A DNA stretch of 64,000 bases. Source: Leptospira stimsonii. GTDB taxonomy: Bacteria; Spirochaetota; Leptospiria; Leptospirales; Leptospiraceae. The notes beneath the pieces are model-generated. The model saw only the letters and a program-made list of their open reading frames with translations. It made no database searches and was not told the DNA's origin. Both the position numbers and the translations under genes were made by a program. Of this stretch, positions 1-11,385 are shown piece after piece. The stretch lies in assembly GCF_003545885.1 (NCBI RefSeq), contig NZ_QHCT01000006.1:124001-188000 (forward strand), written 5' to 3'. Each line of letters starts with the position of its first letter. Within the stretch, counting starts at the first letter, position 1.

Positions 1-111
1 TTTGACTCCGTGCATCCGGAAGGATTCAAGAGCGCCTTTCAAAAGGCTTTCGGTGATGAATTCATTAAAGCGGGAAACAATCACGCAGTGTTTTTGTCCC
101 TTGCCGTTTAG
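1..111 (+). CDS. C-terminal end of an unidentified protein (5' partial)
   Basis: Frame 1 is open from the first base to a TAG at 109-111 and gives 36 residues ending in AVFLSLAV. The start lies outside the window. The stretch contains HPEGF and an FGDEF segment, and codon use matches neighbouring genes, so it is probably a true gene end. It is too short to assign to a family. The next gene starts about 60 bases later on the same strand. Confidence 0.5.
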   Translation, partial: FDSVHPEGFKSAFQKAFGDEFIKAGNNHAVFLSLAV

Positions 112-121
112 ATCTGCTTTC

Positions 122-982
<861 letters not shown>

Positions 983-1314
983 CCTTCTTCGATTCTCAGT
1001 ATATGATATTTATAGAATATAAAGAATACATGAATTTACAAATATAGACCGCAGATCGCTTGCGACCAATTATTAAACTGAAAACTTAGCACGTTCATAA
1101 AACGAAGATCTGACCGAGCGGTAAATTCCCCTATTTAAACTTTTCATTTCCTTTTTTTCTTACGAATTCCTTTCCTTCCTGGAAAGATTTAGTTTCTTTT
1201 ATAAATTAACAATATAACATTTTTTTCATTTTCTAAAAAAAATTCAAAATGATCTCGAAATCCGTCTTCTTTCGGCGCCACCCGAGAACCGTTCCGGTTA
1301 AGAGGTAAAAAATT
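983..1314. other. 332-bp gene-free spacer, AT-rich
   Basis: No ORF with coding character was found on either strand. The right half is very AT-rich (runs of T and A around 1140-1245) and probably holds the promoter of the coiled-coil gene at 1315, but no convincing -35/-10 pair stands out. A ribosome binding site (AAGAGGT, about 1300-1306) precedes that gene. Confidence 0.5.
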
Positions 1315-1863
1315 ATGCTTGAGCAGACTTCGATCAAAGAGCAATCTACTCCTATGATTTGGGTAAATAAAATTCCGAATAAATTGGAAGAAATTCTCGG
1401 TTTGGATGGTTCTCTACAATTCCGTAAATTTCTAAATTCGACTCTAAACGAGTTTCGAAACGAAGTCCTTGGTTTTTCTTCCAACCGTTTTGAAAGAAGG
1501 CTTCAGAAGGAAACTTATTTTTTTAAGGAAGAGATCAAGGAACTTCGAGAAGATGTTCGTGGTATGCGACTTCAAACCAAAGAGGAAATTCATCTTCTTC
1601 GGGATGAAATGAGTCAGTGGAAACTGGATACGACCCGAGAATTTTACTTATTTCGTTCCGAGATTCAGGATTCTCAGAGTAAATTTCGAGAGGAAGTATC
1701 GCATCAACACAATCGGCTTCGAACCGATTTTAACGATCTTAGGGTGGAAATAAAAACCGAAATTACGGAAATTCACAAAACGATCTCGACTCAGACTCGC
1801 TGGATTTTGGTGGGAATGTTAGGAGTTGGTAGTTTTCTTCTTGGATTGGCAAAGCTTGTCTAA
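1315..1863 (+). CDS. coiled-coil protein with C-terminal membrane anchor
   Basis: 182 residues, ATG start with AAGAGGT upstream. From about residue 60 to 155 the protein is a continuous charged heptad-like helix (FFKEEIKELRED, then LLRDEMSQWKLD). It ends in one membrane helix (WILVGMLGVGSFLLGLAKLV), so the coiled coil would be tail-anchored in the inner membrane. Architecture resembles the DUF1640/CCDC90-like coiled-coil plus tail-anchor proteins, but that is resemblance only. No catalytic motif. Its stop overlaps the stop of the minus-strand gene remnant at 1860-2125. Confidence 0.7.
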   Translation: MLEQTSIKEQSTPMIWVNKIPNKLEEILGLDGSLQFRKFLNSTLNEFRNEVLGFSSNRFERRLQKETYFFKEEIKELREDVRGMRLQTKEEIHLLRDEMSQWKLDTTREFYLFRSEIQDSQSKFREEVSHQHNRLRTDFNDLRVEIKTEITEIHKTISTQTRWILVGMLGVGSFLLGLAKLV

Positions 1864-2125
1864 CTTTGCTTTTCCTTTCCGACGCGGATCACGAGTGTGA
1901 TCTTTCCGTCGGGTTTTTCCACAACTTCAAAACCCTCTTCTCGGAGAGTTTTTTTAATCTTATAAAGTCCAAAGTTCACCACTTTGGACTGAGCAACCGC
2001 TTTCGGAGTAGATCCTTCCATCTCTAAGAGTATCGGAATGAGTCGGAGTCGATCTTAAACCCAGGCGGAGCTTTTCTTTTGATCCAGAAGGTTTCCTTGA
2101 CAAAGTCGGGCGAAAAAACTGTCAT
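1860..2125 (-). pseudogene. small conserved-looking gene with a frameshift
   Basis: Reading leftward from an ATG at 2125, one frame gives about 26 coding-like residues (MTVFSPDF..., ..KAPPGFKID) and then stops. From about 2050 another frame gives 60-odd residues (RLRLIPILLEMEGS ... KITLVIRV) to a TAG at 1860-1862. The two parts join into a plausible 89-residue protein if four bases are restored at AAGATCGACTCC, for example a second GATC copy. The span is 266 bases, not a multiple of three. Its start lies nine bases from the divergent start at 2134. Either a recent pseudogene or a sequencing error; family not recognised. Confidence 0.6.
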
Positions 2126-2133
2126 GAATCCGA

Positions 2134-2721
2134 ATGACATTTCGAACGGTCTTTTTCTCGGTTCTCCTTCTTTTTCTTTCCGGACTGGCTATCGCCGCCT
2201 ATGACCCGGATTTGTTTCAATGGGAGACCCTCGAATGGATCTATGAAAAGAGGACTTTTTTTCTTTTTTCCGGGATTTTCATCGTTTCTATCATCCTCAT
2301 TTATCTGATTTATTTTAAAGCGAAGAAGGGAATTCTTCATTCCAAAGAACGAACGTTAGCACATCTCCAAGAATCGTTAAACGAAGTCATCCAAGACAAC
2401 CAATCTCTTTTTTCCTTTTTAAAAACGGCAAAGGAAGCGCTCGAAAAACAGTTAGAATCTTCTAAGACAAAATTATCTCCGGAATTCTTTTCTTCCTGTT
2501 GGGCAGAATATCGAAAACTCACGATGGAATTCGATTCTTCCTCGGAAATTTTTAGCGGGATTCCGTTAGGACCGGAGGAAGAAGAAAAGAAGAAAAACGG
2601 AAAAGACTTTAAAATATCTGAATATTCTGATTTGATCAATCGCCACCGAAAGCTTTCCAGATCTTTGGAAAAGTTAAGAGAAGATCTGACTCGTCTCAGA
2701 GAGAAGGTTTCGAACGTATGA
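2134..2721 (+). CDS. membrane-anchored coiled-coil protein, unknown function
   Basis: 195 residues. Residues 1-22 are a hydrophobic leader or membrane helix, and a second membrane helix lies near residues 43-62 ([20 protein letters not shown]). The rest is charged and helical, with two coiled-coil stretches (about 70-110 and 165-195). No clear ribosome binding site precedes the ATG at 2134. The stop overlaps the start of the amidase-like lipoprotein in an ATGA arrangement, so the two are translationally coupled and this may be a partner of a cell-wall enzyme. Function otherwise unknown. Confidence 0.65.
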   Translation: MTFRTVFFSVLLLFLSGLAIAAYDPDLFQWETLEWIYEKRTFFLFSGIFIVSIILIYLIYFKAKKGILHSKERTLAHLQESLNEVIQDNQSLFSFLKTAKEALEKQLESSKTKLSPEFFSSCWAEYRKLTMEFDSSSEIFSGIPLGPEEEEKKKNGKDFKISEYSDLINRHRKLSRSLEKLREDLTRLREKVSNV

Positions 2722-4055
2722 GTGTTTCCTTTCCGAGGTCGCTTCTTGCTCTTATTTTCGTGTTATCCGCCTGCGCCTCCGTCGAAAAAGTTCCCACCTT
2801 TACTCCGGGAAAAAATTCGATTCTTCCATTCCTCACTTTAGGATTGGATCAAGATTCTTTAAATTCCATTGGAAAAAAACGTTGGTCCTTTCGAGTAAAA
2901 TCGATTCTACTTCATCATACGAATTCCCTCAGGGCGGAAGAATACTTGGAGAAGAGTAAATCTTCCGGTTGGATGGTTCACTTTCTCGTTTTGGAAAACG
3001 GTGCAGTGTATGGAGTTGAAGAACCCGGCAAAATTCTTTATCGAGCCGCGCCGGGTATGGACGATTTTGCGATCCACGTTTCCTGGGAAGGTTCAGGAGA
3101 ATCCGTCCTCAAAAACGAAGCTCAGCTCAAAGCTCTGACCGAACTAATTCAAAATCTTTCCAAAGAATATTCCATTCCTCTAAATAACTTCGACATCGCT
3201 TCGGGAAAAGGGGTCTTTACACATTCTCAGAGCAAAAAAAAATTCGGAAGATTTATCGATACGAGTGATTGTGGTGGCGAAAAAATTCTCTCCACGGTAT
3301 TTTCCCGCATCCAAGGAAAATTCTATCCCGAAACCGAATGGAAGGATCGTTTTATCCAAGGTTGGGTCATCCGAAAAGAAAAGTTCGTCGATTCGACGGG
3401 AAAAAAAATCGTCCAATCATATTCTCATGGAAGAGGAATTTCTCCAGCTCCTTTGATCGAACTGAACTCCATTGAAAAGACCGCGGATGGAAAATCTTTC
3501 GAGGACAAAAGATTGCGATACAATCATCGTGGAACGATCCGACCCGACTGTATCGTTCTACATTATACTGCGATTCCGGATTATCAAAAGACTTTAGAAG
3601 TATTAGAAAAACGGAATCTATCCGCGACTTTCTTAGCGGATAAAGACGGCAAAATCCATCAACTTTTGGATTCGATTTTTGACACCGCGGCCGCGGCTAC
3701 AGGGACAAATGCGAATTGTTTTCAGGTGGAAATCGTCGGTAAGGATACGGAGATGCTTCTCGCAAACAAAGAACAAACGGAGGCCGTAGTCCGTCTTGTT
3801 AAAGAACTTTCCGAAAAATTTAAAATCCCTCTCAGCAACGAAAAAGTTGAATCCTTGAGAGGAGTCTATTCTCATACGCAGGCGAAAAAAAAATGGGGTG
3901 GATCGATTCATTTGGACGGTAAGGATTTTGATCCCGGCGAACCATACATGAAAGCCGTCTTAGAGCTCGCTGGCGGATCTTTTTTTCCGGAAGAGACTTG
4001 GCATGAAAGGATGAGTAACGATTGGATTCTTCTCTTTAGCTCCTTTCAACCGTAA
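2718..4055 (+). CDS. lipoprotein with two N-acetylmuramoyl-L-alanine amidase-type domains
   Basis: 445 residues with a lipoprotein signal (LSACAS). Two copies of an Amidase_2/PGRP fold follow. In domain one (about 55-215) I see [16 protein letters not shown] and DCGGEKI; in domain two (about 265-430), [16 protein letters not shown] and FDPGEPY. The paired His and the D-[CP]-G element correspond to the zinc ligands of AmpD-like amidases, which cut the MurNAc-L-Ala bond of peptidoglycan. Both copies seem to keep ligands, so both may bind zinc. ATGA overlap with the upstream membrane protein indicates co-expression. Substrate is inferred, not shown. Confidence 0.75.
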   Translation: MSVSFPRSLLALIFVLSACASVEKVPTFTPGKNSILPFLTLGLDQDSLNSIGKKRWSFRVKSILLHHTNSLRAEEYLEKSKSSGWMVHFLVLENGAVYGVEEPGKILYRAAPGMDDFAIHVSWEGSGESVLKNEAQLKALTELIQNLSKEYSIPLNNFDIASGKGVFTHSQSKKKFGRFIDTSDCGGEKILSTVFSRIQGKFYPETEWKDRFIQGWVIRKEKFVDSTGKKIVQSYSHGRGISPAPLIELNSIEKTADGKSFEDKRLRYNHRGTIRPDCIVLHYTAIPDYQKTLEVLEKRNLSATFLADKDGKIHQLLDSIFDTAAAATGTNANCFQVEIVGKDTEMLLANKEQTEAVVRLVKELSEKFKIPLSNEKVESLRGVYSHTQAKKKWGGSIHLDGKDFDPGEPYMKAVLELAGGSFFPEETWHERMSNDWILLFSSFQP

Positions 4056-4550
4056 GCGTTTTTTTGCCATCATAAAGTCACTTTTAGAGTTATAATTTCG
4101 TTCTTTTAGATCCTCCTCCGGGCCGCTATTCCCAATTTATAATTAAGCGCTCCGCTTCATTACAATCTTGACACGTTATACAGCGTCGATTGGAAAAAAT
4201 TCCGATATATAATACACCACCTAACAAATTTTTTCGGTAGGTCGAATTAATCATTGATCGTAAGATCCTCCCCATTTTTTTCCATATTAGGGAGAGGAAA
4301 AAGAACTCCTCTCGATTCGTTTAACAAAAAATCCTTTGTCCGGTTTTTTGGAAGAATCTCTTTCAAAAATGCGACTAACGGATCGGAACTCAGGTTCCAA
4401 TCACTTCATCTATGAATCGAATGTGATTCGCTCCCTTTCTATACGATACGAGTGATTTAAAAAATTAAAAAGTGTTCTTCCCCAGTACAAGAGTCTTCTC
4501 TTTTTAGATGCGACTTCAGGTTATTGGCGAAGATCAAACAGTTAGAATTT
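4056..4550. other. 495-bp gene-free region upstream of the Amt fusion
   Basis: No credible ORF on either strand. A TATAAT hexamer sits at 4208-4213 with a poor -35 (TCGATT, 4186-4191) in front, and short inverted repeats lie at 4385-4398 and 4418-4430. If that -10 is used, the ammonium-sensor gene has a leader of over 300 bases, enough for a regulatory RNA element; none of the known classes could be recognised. Confidence 0.4.
4186..4213 (+). promoter_or_regulatory. possible promoter for the Amt-chemoreceptor gene
   Basis: Perfect TATAAT -10 at 4208-4213, with TCGATT 16 bases upstream matching only three positions of TTGACA. Prediction from hexamers only. Confidence 0.25.
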
Positions 4551-6908
4551 ATGAAACATACCAAAAACCATTTGAAAAACAAGTTTCCTTTCCTCATTCT
4601 ATTCATGGGAATCCAATTACCTGTCTTTGCGGATTCACCGGCGCAAGAACTTTCCAAATCGGCGGATCCGATCTGGCTGATTATCTGTGCGGCCTTAGTC
4701 TTTTTTATGCAGGCGGGTTTTTTGATGTTGGAAACTGGTCTTTCCAGACTCAAGAATACGATCAACGTCGCAGTAAAAAATCTGATGGATTATATCGTCG
4801 GCACGGTCGCTTTTTTTTGTATTGGCTTCGGGCTTATGTTCGGCTATTCGAACGACGGTTGGATCGGAACCAATCATTTCTTTTTGGAAGGTCTTAAATC
4901 CGGGAAAGAATTCGCCTTTTTTCTTTTTCAAGTCGCGTTTATGGGAACGGCGGCGACGATCGTTTCGGGCGCCGTTGCGGAGCGTATTAAATTTTCTGCA
5001 TATTTAGTCGTTTCCGTTTTGGTATCTATCTTTATTTATCCGACGTTCGGCCACTGGACTTGGGGCGGGGGCTGGATCGCCAAACTAGGATTTGTCGACT
5101 TTGCCGGGTCGACCGTAGTACATTCCTTAGGCGGTTGGATTTCTCTTGCAGGTGTGATCGTACTCGGAGCGAGAAAGGATAAATTTAAGGACGACGGATC
5201 TCCGAGAAAAATTCACGGGCACAATCTTACTTTTTCGGTCTTGGGAGTATTTATCCTCTGGTTTGGTTGGTTCGGCTTTAACGGAGGAAGTACACTTTCT
5301 TTTTCAGAGGACGTCCCCCTAATCATTCTAAATACGAGTCTTGCGGCAAGCGCGGGAGGAATTCTTGCCATCTCCGTTTCTTGGATCTTTTATAAGGTGG
5401 CTTCCGTAGAGGATTGTATGAACGGTGTTCTCGGTGGTCTCGTCGCCATCACCGCCGGTTGTCACGCCCTCGCCCCTTCCGCTTCTCTTCTTCTCGGTGC
5501 GATCGCTGGAGTTTCGGTCGTACTCGCCGCTTGGTTTTTGGAAAAAATCCTAAAGCTTGACGACGTGGTGGGAGCCTTTCCGGTTCACGGAGTTTGCGGA
5601 ATCATCGGAACCTTGCTTCTTCCGGTTCTATCAGAAAATCAAGATATTCGAATATTTCCTCAGTTGATAGGAGTTGTAACTTGCGCACTCTGGGCATTCG
5701 GCCTCGGTTTATTCCTTTTTTGGATCTTAAAAATTTCCATCGGGATTCGGGTCAGCGGAGACTTTGAAGAAAAAGGTTTGAATATCAGCGAACACGGTTC
5801 CGGTTCCAGTTGGATCGATCTGATCCATTCACTAAAAGACCTTTCCAAAGGTGGAGGCGATCTTACCCGTAAAATTCATGTGGACTCCGGAACCGAAGCG
5901 GGAGCGATCGCATTCTTAATGAACCGTTATCTTTCCAATCTCGGAGAAATGATTTTCACGATCAAAGAGAAATCGGGAGAACTCGAGAATTCCGCTTCGG
6001 AGATTTCATCCGCCTGGGGAAATATGAGCCAAAATATTCAGGAACAAGCCGCCAGTCTCGAGGAAGTAACCGCCATCTTTGATTCATTCCGTGACTCGTT
6101 TCATAAAATTTCAAACTCTGCCACCGAACAAAAAACGATCGAAGCAAAAGCAAAACGAATGTTAAACGAATTGGTTTTCGGTTTTCAACAATTCGATCAG
6201 GATCTCAAAGTGAGTTCCGAAAGATCGGAACGTTCCGTCCAGAACATCGATCTGAGCACGAAAGAGCTGAATCATCTCGAATCCGACATCAACGATATCG
6301 GAACTTCGGCAAAGAAAGTGGAAAGTCTCGTTAAATTGTTAAACGACATTTCCGCCAAACTTGGAATGCTTTCCATCAACGCATCGATCGAAGCCGCAAG
6401 GTCAGGCGAGTCCGGAAAAGGTTTCGGGGTCGTCGCCGAAGAAATAAACAAACTTGCATCCAGTACGCAGGAAAGTACAAAGAAAGCGTCCGAAGTTTTG
6501 GGAGAGATTCAATCCGCAGTATATCGAGGAAGATCCACAGTTTCAACCACCGTTGACTTCTTTCAAAATTTAACGGAAGAATTTAGAACACTCGCACAAA
6601 CTCAAATTACGATTCGAGAAAAGAGCGCTCACTATTCCAACCTCATAGAAAGTCTAAATCGACTCAACGCCTCCGTTGCGGATCAAAGCGAGATCATCTT
6701 AAGCAATATCGTCGATCGTTCGACCGAAATCAGAGGACTTTACGAATCTATTGAATTCGTGAGCACTGCATTTCACGAAATTTCGGCCCAATCAGAGGAA
6801 TTGACAGCCACCGGAGACTTTCTAAAACAACTTGCCGCGATTCTAAACTCTCTTGTTAGAAACTTTAGAGTCGAAAAGGAAGTGGTTCCCGATCTAATAG
6901 CGGGCTGA
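4551..6908 (+). CDS. ammonium transporter fused to a methyl-accepting chemotaxis signalling domain
   Basis: 785 residues from the ATG at 4551; a TTG at 4524 would add nine residues before the signal sequence. Residues about 35-410 form an Amt/Mep/Rh channel with twin pore histidines (HSLGG, residue 191; VHGVCG, residue 346), DFAG and WFGFNGGS. A linker leads into a cytoplasmic chemoreceptor domain (about 430-775) whose tip shows [17 protein letters not shown] near residue 610, the CheA/CheW contact region. The protein probably couples ammonium binding or transport to motility. No separate periplasmic sensor domain is present; the channel takes its place. Both pore His are kept, so transport itself is possible. 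No adjacent glnK/PII gene. Confidence 0.85.
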   Translation: MKHTKNHLKNKFPFLILFMGIQLPVFADSPAQELSKSADPIWLIICAALVFFMQAGFLMLETGLSRLKNTINVAVKNLMDYIVGTVAFFCIGFGLMFGYSNDGWIGTNHFFLEGLKSGKEFAFFLFQVAFMGTAATIVSGAVAERIKFSAYLVVSVLVSIFIYPTFGHWTWGGGWIAKLGFVDFAGSTVVHSLGGWISLAGVIVLGARKDKFKDDGSPRKIHGHNLTFSVLGVFILWFGWFGFNGGSTLSFSEDVPLIILNTSLAASAGGILAISVSWIFYKVASVEDCMNGVLGGLVAITAGCHALAPSASLLLGAIAGVSVVLAAWFLEKILKLDDVVGAFPVHGVCGIIGTLLLPVLSENQDIRIFPQLIGVVTCALWAFGLGLFLFWILKISIGIRVSGDFEEKGLNISEHGSGSSWIDLIHSLKDLSKGGGDLTRKIHVDSGTEAGAIAFLMNRYLSNLGEMIFTIKEKSGELENSASEISSAWGNMSQNIQEQAASLEEVTAIFDSFRDSFHKISNSATEQKTIEAKAKRMLNELVFGFQQFDQDLKVSSERSERSVQNIDLSTKELNHLESDINDIGTSAKKVESLVKLLNDISAKLGMLSINASIEAARSGESGKGFGVVAEEINKLASSTQESTKKASEVLGEIQSAVYRGRSTVSTTVDFFQNLTEEFRTLAQTQITIREKSAHYSNLIESLNRLNASVADQSEIILSNIVDRSTEIRGLYESIEFVSTAFHEISAQSEELTATGDFLKQLAAILNSLVRNFRVEKEVVPDLIAG

Positions 6909-7025
6909 AGATTTTTTTTCTTCTTTCGCATTTCATCCTCGAACACTCCGATTGAAAAGAATCAGATGCGTTCACTTACTTAGGAAAGTTGATTCAATTT
7001 TTTGAAAGATCTTTGTTGTCTGTAT

Positions 7026-7598
7026 ATGATGAAACAGTGGTCGATCGATCGGATTCAGGAAGCGTGGGAATTGGCTTCCCGCTTACACGACGGACAAAAA
7101 TACGGCGGCTCGCGACCAAACGAAAAAGTGGAATATCTAAATCATATCGGGAGCGTCGTACTGGAGATTTCGAACGCGCTCCAGTTCGATAATACGATCG
7201 ACGCAGAGCTGACGATGCTTTGTGCAATCCTTCACGATACGATCGAAGATACGGGGCTAAAATACGAGGAAGTAAAAACGAAATTCGGAAAGAACGTCGC
7301 TGACGGCGTTTTGGCTCTTTCAAAAGACGAAACCATTCCGGATAAAGAAACGAAAATGCTCGACAGCATCGAAAGAATCAAAAAACAACCGAGCGAAATT
7401 TGGATCGTAAAGATGGCGGATCGAATTACCAATCTATTCTCTCCTCCGTTTTACTGGGATAACGAAAAGAAAAGAGCGTATCAAAGAGAAGCGCTTTTCA
7501 TTTATGACCAGCTCAAAGAAGCGGATCCAATGTTGGCCACACGGCTGAAAAGAAAAATCGACGAATACGATCGTTTTATTGAGAACGAGAAACATTGA
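7026..7598 (+). CDS. HD-domain hydrolase, small alarmone hydrolase (MESH1/SpoT-like)
   Basis: 190 residues from ATG 7026; ATG 7029 and TTG 7002 are alternatives and none has a strong ribosome binding site. The sequence carries the HD_4 motifs of RelA/SpoT hydrolase domains: HDGQKY, YLNHIG, HDTIEDT with the metal-binding His-Asp, and KMADRITNL. Without synthetase or TGS domains and at this length it matches stand-alone (p)ppGpp pyrophosphohydrolases (SAH/Mesh1 type), so the expected reaction is removal of the 3'-pyrophosphate of (p)ppGpp. Another phosphohydrolase role is possible. Its stop overlaps the start of the decayed lipoprotein gene behind it (TGATG). Confidence 0.75.
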   Translation: MMKQWSIDRIQEAWELASRLHDGQKYGGSRPNEKVEYLNHIGSVVLEISNALQFDNTIDAELTMLCAILHDTIEDTGLKYEEVKTKFGKNVADGVLALSKDETIPDKETKMLDSIERIKKQPSEIWIVKMADRITNLFSPPFYWDNEKKRAYQREALFIYDQLKEADPMLATRLKRKIDEYDRFIENEKH

Positions 7599-8138
7599 TG
7601 CCACGAAGAATCTTTTGGATTTCCACACTTCGGTTCTTGTTAATTTCCAGTTTGTTACCGTTCAATTCCTGCATCTGATTGACTTCGGATACGCAATAAA
7701 TTCCTCTCAAGGAAAAAATTTTCCAGTCCGACGAAGGTATCGTTTATAAACCTATCTTGATCCGAATTTACCATAGACATCTTCAAGAAGCCTCTATCTT
7801 AGAGAAGGGAAAATTAATTTACTATAATTATTCCACCCGAAGTTCAGGATACGGTCTCGGATGGATGTTCAACGTCTTTTCGCTCGGTTTCATACGTTTA
7901 TACTCCACGATCTCCGCAGGTGCCCGCTTTCGAAGACAAATCGATAGTCAAAGACAATAAAAGACCATACGTTATGCGCTATCGAGGAGGGTTGGAAAAA
8001 TCGATTTGGAACTATTTTATTTGGCCAATTTGGATATTCAAACCGAATGAAGAATTTGATTCGGAAACCCTTTTTCCGATCCGAATGAAACGATCGGGCT
8101 TGATGATCATAAACAGGTATCAGCGAGACAGACCTTGA
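7598..8138 (+). pseudogene. decayed lipoprotein gene with several frameshifts
   Basis: An ATG at 7598, overlapping the previous stop, opens a lipoprotein-like signal (RFLLISSLLPFNSC) that hits TGA after 26 codons. Coding-like sequence continues in other frames: about 7735-7960 (KPILIRIYHRH ... STRSSGYGLGWMFNVF) and 7920-8138 (FEDKSIVKDNKRPY ... MIINRYQRDRP). At least two frame changes are needed to join them. This fits one exported lipoprotein of about 180 residues that has been inactivated. Family not recognised. Confidence 0.55.
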
Positions 8139-8191
8139 TCGTCAATTTTTTGGAAAACCGTTTGATTGATCGAAAATCATTCCCGTAGATA

Positions 8192-8974
8192 TCAAACGTT
8201 TCGATCGACCGAAGTTGGTTCGGAATTCATAGAAGATACGATCGTCTCAAAAATTGGGTTTCCGAAAAATGCGGAATCCGAGTTCGGAAAATGTCCCATT
8301 CTATTTACTTCCATACTTGAACTTGGAAAGGAAGTATAAAGAATATCGAATGAACTTCGATCAAGTCCGTAAACACCCTTGTGAATCAGGTGTGCAGAGA
8401 AGACGAGCAAATCCCCGGGTTTGTGCGGAACTCTTATTGAGTTCGGTAGCTCCTCAAAATTTCGTCTCCCGTTTAATTCCAATCTCGTATTTCTCTCCAA
8501 ATCTGTATCCCACCGAAGATGAGAGCCCGGAATAAAATCCATCCCTGGATCTTCTTGAAACGGAATTCTAAAATGCAATACCGCATCTTCTTTGATGATG
8601 TCCTTCTGCTTTTCCTCTTCAATGCCCATATACTGAATGTCGCGATGCCAATACGGCTTTTTTGAAACGGATATGGGATTGTAAAAAAGCTGAGTATTCA
8701 AAAAGAAAACTTTGGATTGTATCAAAGTTTCAGCGATGGCGACCAGTCTGCGATCGGAAATAAATTCAAATAGTCGTTCTCGATTCTGAAATCCGGGCAG
8801 AAACGTATCGCTCGTTAAATACGCGCTGTTTACGTTTTCCGGGACGTCGTTTTTCTCGCGCCAATTACGATTTGCTTCGAGGACGATTTTAGAAACGACT
8901 GAAAGTTCCTCTTTCGAAAAATAATTCCGAAAAAGATAATAACCGTTTTTTTTAAACTCACCCAAGTAAACCAC
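8192..8974 (-). CDS. phytanoyl-CoA dioxygenase (PhyH) family oxygenase
   Basis: 260 residues from a GTG start. The Fe(II)/2-oxoglutarate site is visible: HRD in WHRDIQYMG (His and Asp ligands), a distal His in SAHLIHKGVYG, and an Arg just after it (DRSSFD) that would hold 2-oxoglutarate. FIPGSHLRWD is a typical PhyH strand. Such enzymes hydroxylate small molecules or lipid-like substrates in the cytoplasm; the substrate cannot be told. It stands alone, convergent to the decayed lipoprotein and just downstream of the chemoreceptor gene on the same strand. Confidence 0.8.
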   Translation of the reverse strand: MVYLGEFKKNGYYLFRNYFSKEELSVVSKIVLEANRNWREKNDVPENVNSAYLTSDTFLPGFQNRERLFEFISDRRLVAIAETLIQSKVFFLNTQLFYNPISVSKKPYWHRDIQYMGIEEEKQKDIIKEDAVLHFRIPFQEDPGMDFIPGSHLRWDTDLERNTRLELNGRRNFEELPNSIRVPHKPGDLLVFSAHLIHKGVYGLDRSSFDILYTSFPSSSMEVNRMGHFPNSDSAFFGNPIFETIVSSMNSEPTSVDRNV

Positions 8975-9015
8975 ATTGCAAAGTGAAATCCGAGCAAGTT
9001 TTGTAAATAAAAATC

Positions 9016-11109
9016 CTACGCAAACTTAAATTGAGAAAGAATCGAATTCAATTCGTTTGCTTGGTGCTGAATTTTATCCGCGACCATAGACACCTCGTCC
9101 GAATTTGTCGCGATCGCTTGCGATTCCGTCGTAATCAGTTGAATCGTATCAGCGATTTGATCGGTAGAAAGTTTCTGTTCCTTCGTCGCCGTTTCAATCT
9201 GTAAGGATTCCGAAGAAACTTCCAGGATCGTATCGGCGATCTTATCGATTCGAATCGTATTCTCTTTGACGTTGTTAACAAGATCAACGACCTCTTGTTG
9301 ATAACGATTCGTATTTTCTATGAGTTCTAAAAGAAATGTGACGACCGTATTTACGTTGTTAGATCCTTTTGTTACGGCTTCGTGGGTATTCGATACGAGT
9401 CGTTCGATATCACGCACGCTCGCTACCGACCGTTCTGCGAGTTTCGAAATTTCCTCCGCGACGACGGCGAATCCTCTTCCCGCGTCACCTGCTCTTGCGG
9501 CCTCTATCGCGGCATTCAAAGATAACAAATTTGTTTGATCTGAAATTCCAGTGATCAACGAAGTAATCGAGTTGATCTGCATTGCCATCTCTCTGATTTC
9601 GTCGATCGCTTTTGTTGCTTGGAGAATTGTGTCTTTCCCTTCCACAGCGGCGGTTGCCGTCCTCCGAACAGAATCGCTCAGACTTACGAGCTTTTCGCCG
9701 GCGAGTCCCATGGAAGTCTTTAGTTCGCCGGACCGGACGGTCAGATCTTGCGCATCTCGAGCTTCACCTTCAACCGATTGTAAAACATTTTGCAAGGACG
9801 CGGCGATCTCTTCCAGAGCGGCGGAAGATTCTTCAGTTCCTGCCGCTTGCGACTGAGCTGATTGATTTAAGTTTCGTATAGAGTCTGTTAGCTGACTTAC
9901 GATTTGATTCGAATTTTGAGCCATTTTAGAAAGATTCTGAAACAAAGACGCGAGATAATTTAGGAATTCGTTCGCCGTAACGGTGATTTCACCGATCTCA
10001 TTCTGATACACCGCATCGATCTGAATCGTAAGATCTCTTTCTCCCATCGCTTGTTTTAATCCGAGTGTGATCTTGTGAACCGGATCAATGATGGAACGTA
10101 TCACAATATAACAAAAGATCGTCGTAATTAGAAGAAGAATAAACAATCCTGAAAGCGCGAACACGATTCTCAAACGATCCGCTTTCAACCTTTCTTCAAG
10201 CAATTCCTGAGTTGTTAAAAGAAGATCTCTTTCGAGCACCTTATATTCTTCCACGAAAGCGATCATACGTTTCAAAAAAACATCGGGAGTTTCGACGGAT
10301 TCTCCGGTAAAAGTTTTTTTACAAAGATCCAGATTGAGTTTTACGCTTTTGTCTAAGTTTGTGATTCTTTCTTCGAATTTACTTTTGATGATTCCGTTTT
10401 GATTGACGGATCTTTTGAGAAGAGCGGTGACTTCCTTTTGATTGCTTTCGATATGATGAATTTTATTCAGAATCTGAATCGCTTCCTTGGAATTAAAGTT
10501 CGGTTTCTTTTGATCCAGAAGTTGGTAACCCGTTCCTCGAATGATCGCCATATCGCTTATGATATTCGGTATATATAGGATGTTAACCGAAAGAACGTAA
10601 AAAGTTTCAGGATGAGAATCCAAAATCAAATTCGAATCCTGCGCGATATAATCCTGGTATTCCATCAATGATTTGAAAATCGGTTCGTGCGATTTAAGAA
10701 CCACGTCTATATCCAAATCGGCTTCCGGAATCTTAAGAAGTTGATTCCATTCTTTTCTCAAAATCGATAGAAACTCGGGAGAACGCTCCATAAAGCCGAT
10801 CTCTTTTTCGAGATTCTCCAATTTGGTAAGCTGGTCCTCCATTGCTTGATTACTTTTTTTTAATACTTCAATGGAAGTTTTTCCTTTCATAGAATAGAAA
10901 AAATCCTTCCTCCGATCCACAAGTTTTGAATAGAGTTCGATCGCTCCGAAAAAGAAATCGATTCCCCCGACTTCTCGTTTCGTAAATTCGCTCTTGTCCA
11001 AAAACTCTTTTAAAAAGAAAAAACTGGCTAAGAGAAGAGGGATAAGAGTAGGGAGAATCACCAAAGTGAGCTTTTTAAGAAGGGAAAGATTGTAGATTTT
11101 CTGTATCAC
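9016..11109 (-). CDS. methyl-accepting chemotaxis protein
   Basis: 697 residues, GTG start preceded by AGGA. Architecture: membrane helix at about 14-31, a periplasmic helical sensing region (about 35-315), second membrane helix (about 320-343), a HAMP-like linker ([21 protein letters not shown]), and a long coiled-coil signalling domain with the conserved tip [20 protein letters not shown] near residue 540. It would pass ligand binding in the periplasm to CheA/CheW. The sensing region is a helical-bundle type; its ligand is unknown. No chemotaxis genes are adjacent, so it acts with an array encoded elsewhere. Confidence 0.9.
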   Translation of the reverse strand: MIQKIYNLSLLKKLTLVILPTLIPLLLASFFFLKEFLDKSEFTKREVGGIDFFFGAIELYSKLVDRRKDFFYSMKGKTSIEVLKKSNQAMEDQLTKLENLEKEIGFMERSPEFLSILRKEWNQLLKIPEADLDIDVVLKSHEPIFKSLMEYQDYIAQDSNLILDSHPETFYVLSVNILYIPNIISDMAIIRGTGYQLLDQKKPNFNSKEAIQILNKIHHIESNQKEVTALLKRSVNQNGIIKSKFEERITNLDKSVKLNLDLCKKTFTGESVETPDVFLKRMIAFVEEYKVLERDLLLTTQELLEERLKADRLRIVFALSGLFILLLITTIFCYIVIRSIIDPVHKITLGLKQAMGERDLTIQIDAVYQNEIGEITVTANEFLNYLASLFQNLSKMAQNSNQIVSQLTDSIRNLNQSAQSQAAGTEESSAALEEIAASLQNVLQSVEGEARDAQDLTVRSGELKTSMGLAGEKLVSLSDSVRRTATAAVEGKDTILQATKAIDEIREMAMQINSITSLITGISDQTNLLSLNAAIEAARAGDAGRGFAVVAEEISKLAERSVASVRDIERLVSNTHEAVTKGSNNVNTVVTFLLELIENTNRYQQEVVDLVNNVKENTIRIDKIADTILEVSSESLQIETATKEQKLSTDQIADTIQLITTESQAIATNSDEVSMVADKIQHQANELNSILSQFKFA

Positions 11110-11324
11110 GATTCCTATTCCTTGAGGAAGAAGAGTGGAACCAGTTTTACTTCTTTTTCAAGAATTTATTTCTTAAAAAATAATGCGAAACGAAGAATTT
11201 CGTGCCTGGTTAGTCCTGAACTCGTAAAAGGATGAGACTTTGCTAAAGTACGAATTATTACTTCAAGTCCGAATTCTAAGTTTAGAATTCTCTAAAAAAG
11301 GAAAGATTGATGTTAAAATAAAGA

Positions 11325-11383
11325 AAGGGCATATCCGCGGAACGAATATCCCCTTTTTTGATTTCAATTTAAACCGAAATCAA
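11325..11383. terminator. two adjacent hairpins downstream of dps
   Basis: Stem 11325-11334 pairs with 11346-11355 (ten pairs, one mismatch), flanked by T6 on the plus side and a T-rich stretch on the minus side, so it can stop transcripts from both directions. A second stem, TTGATTTC (11358-11365) with GAAATCAA (11376-11383), directly abuts the dps stop. The pair most likely ends the dps transcript. Confidence 0.6.
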
Positions 11384-11385
11384 GT

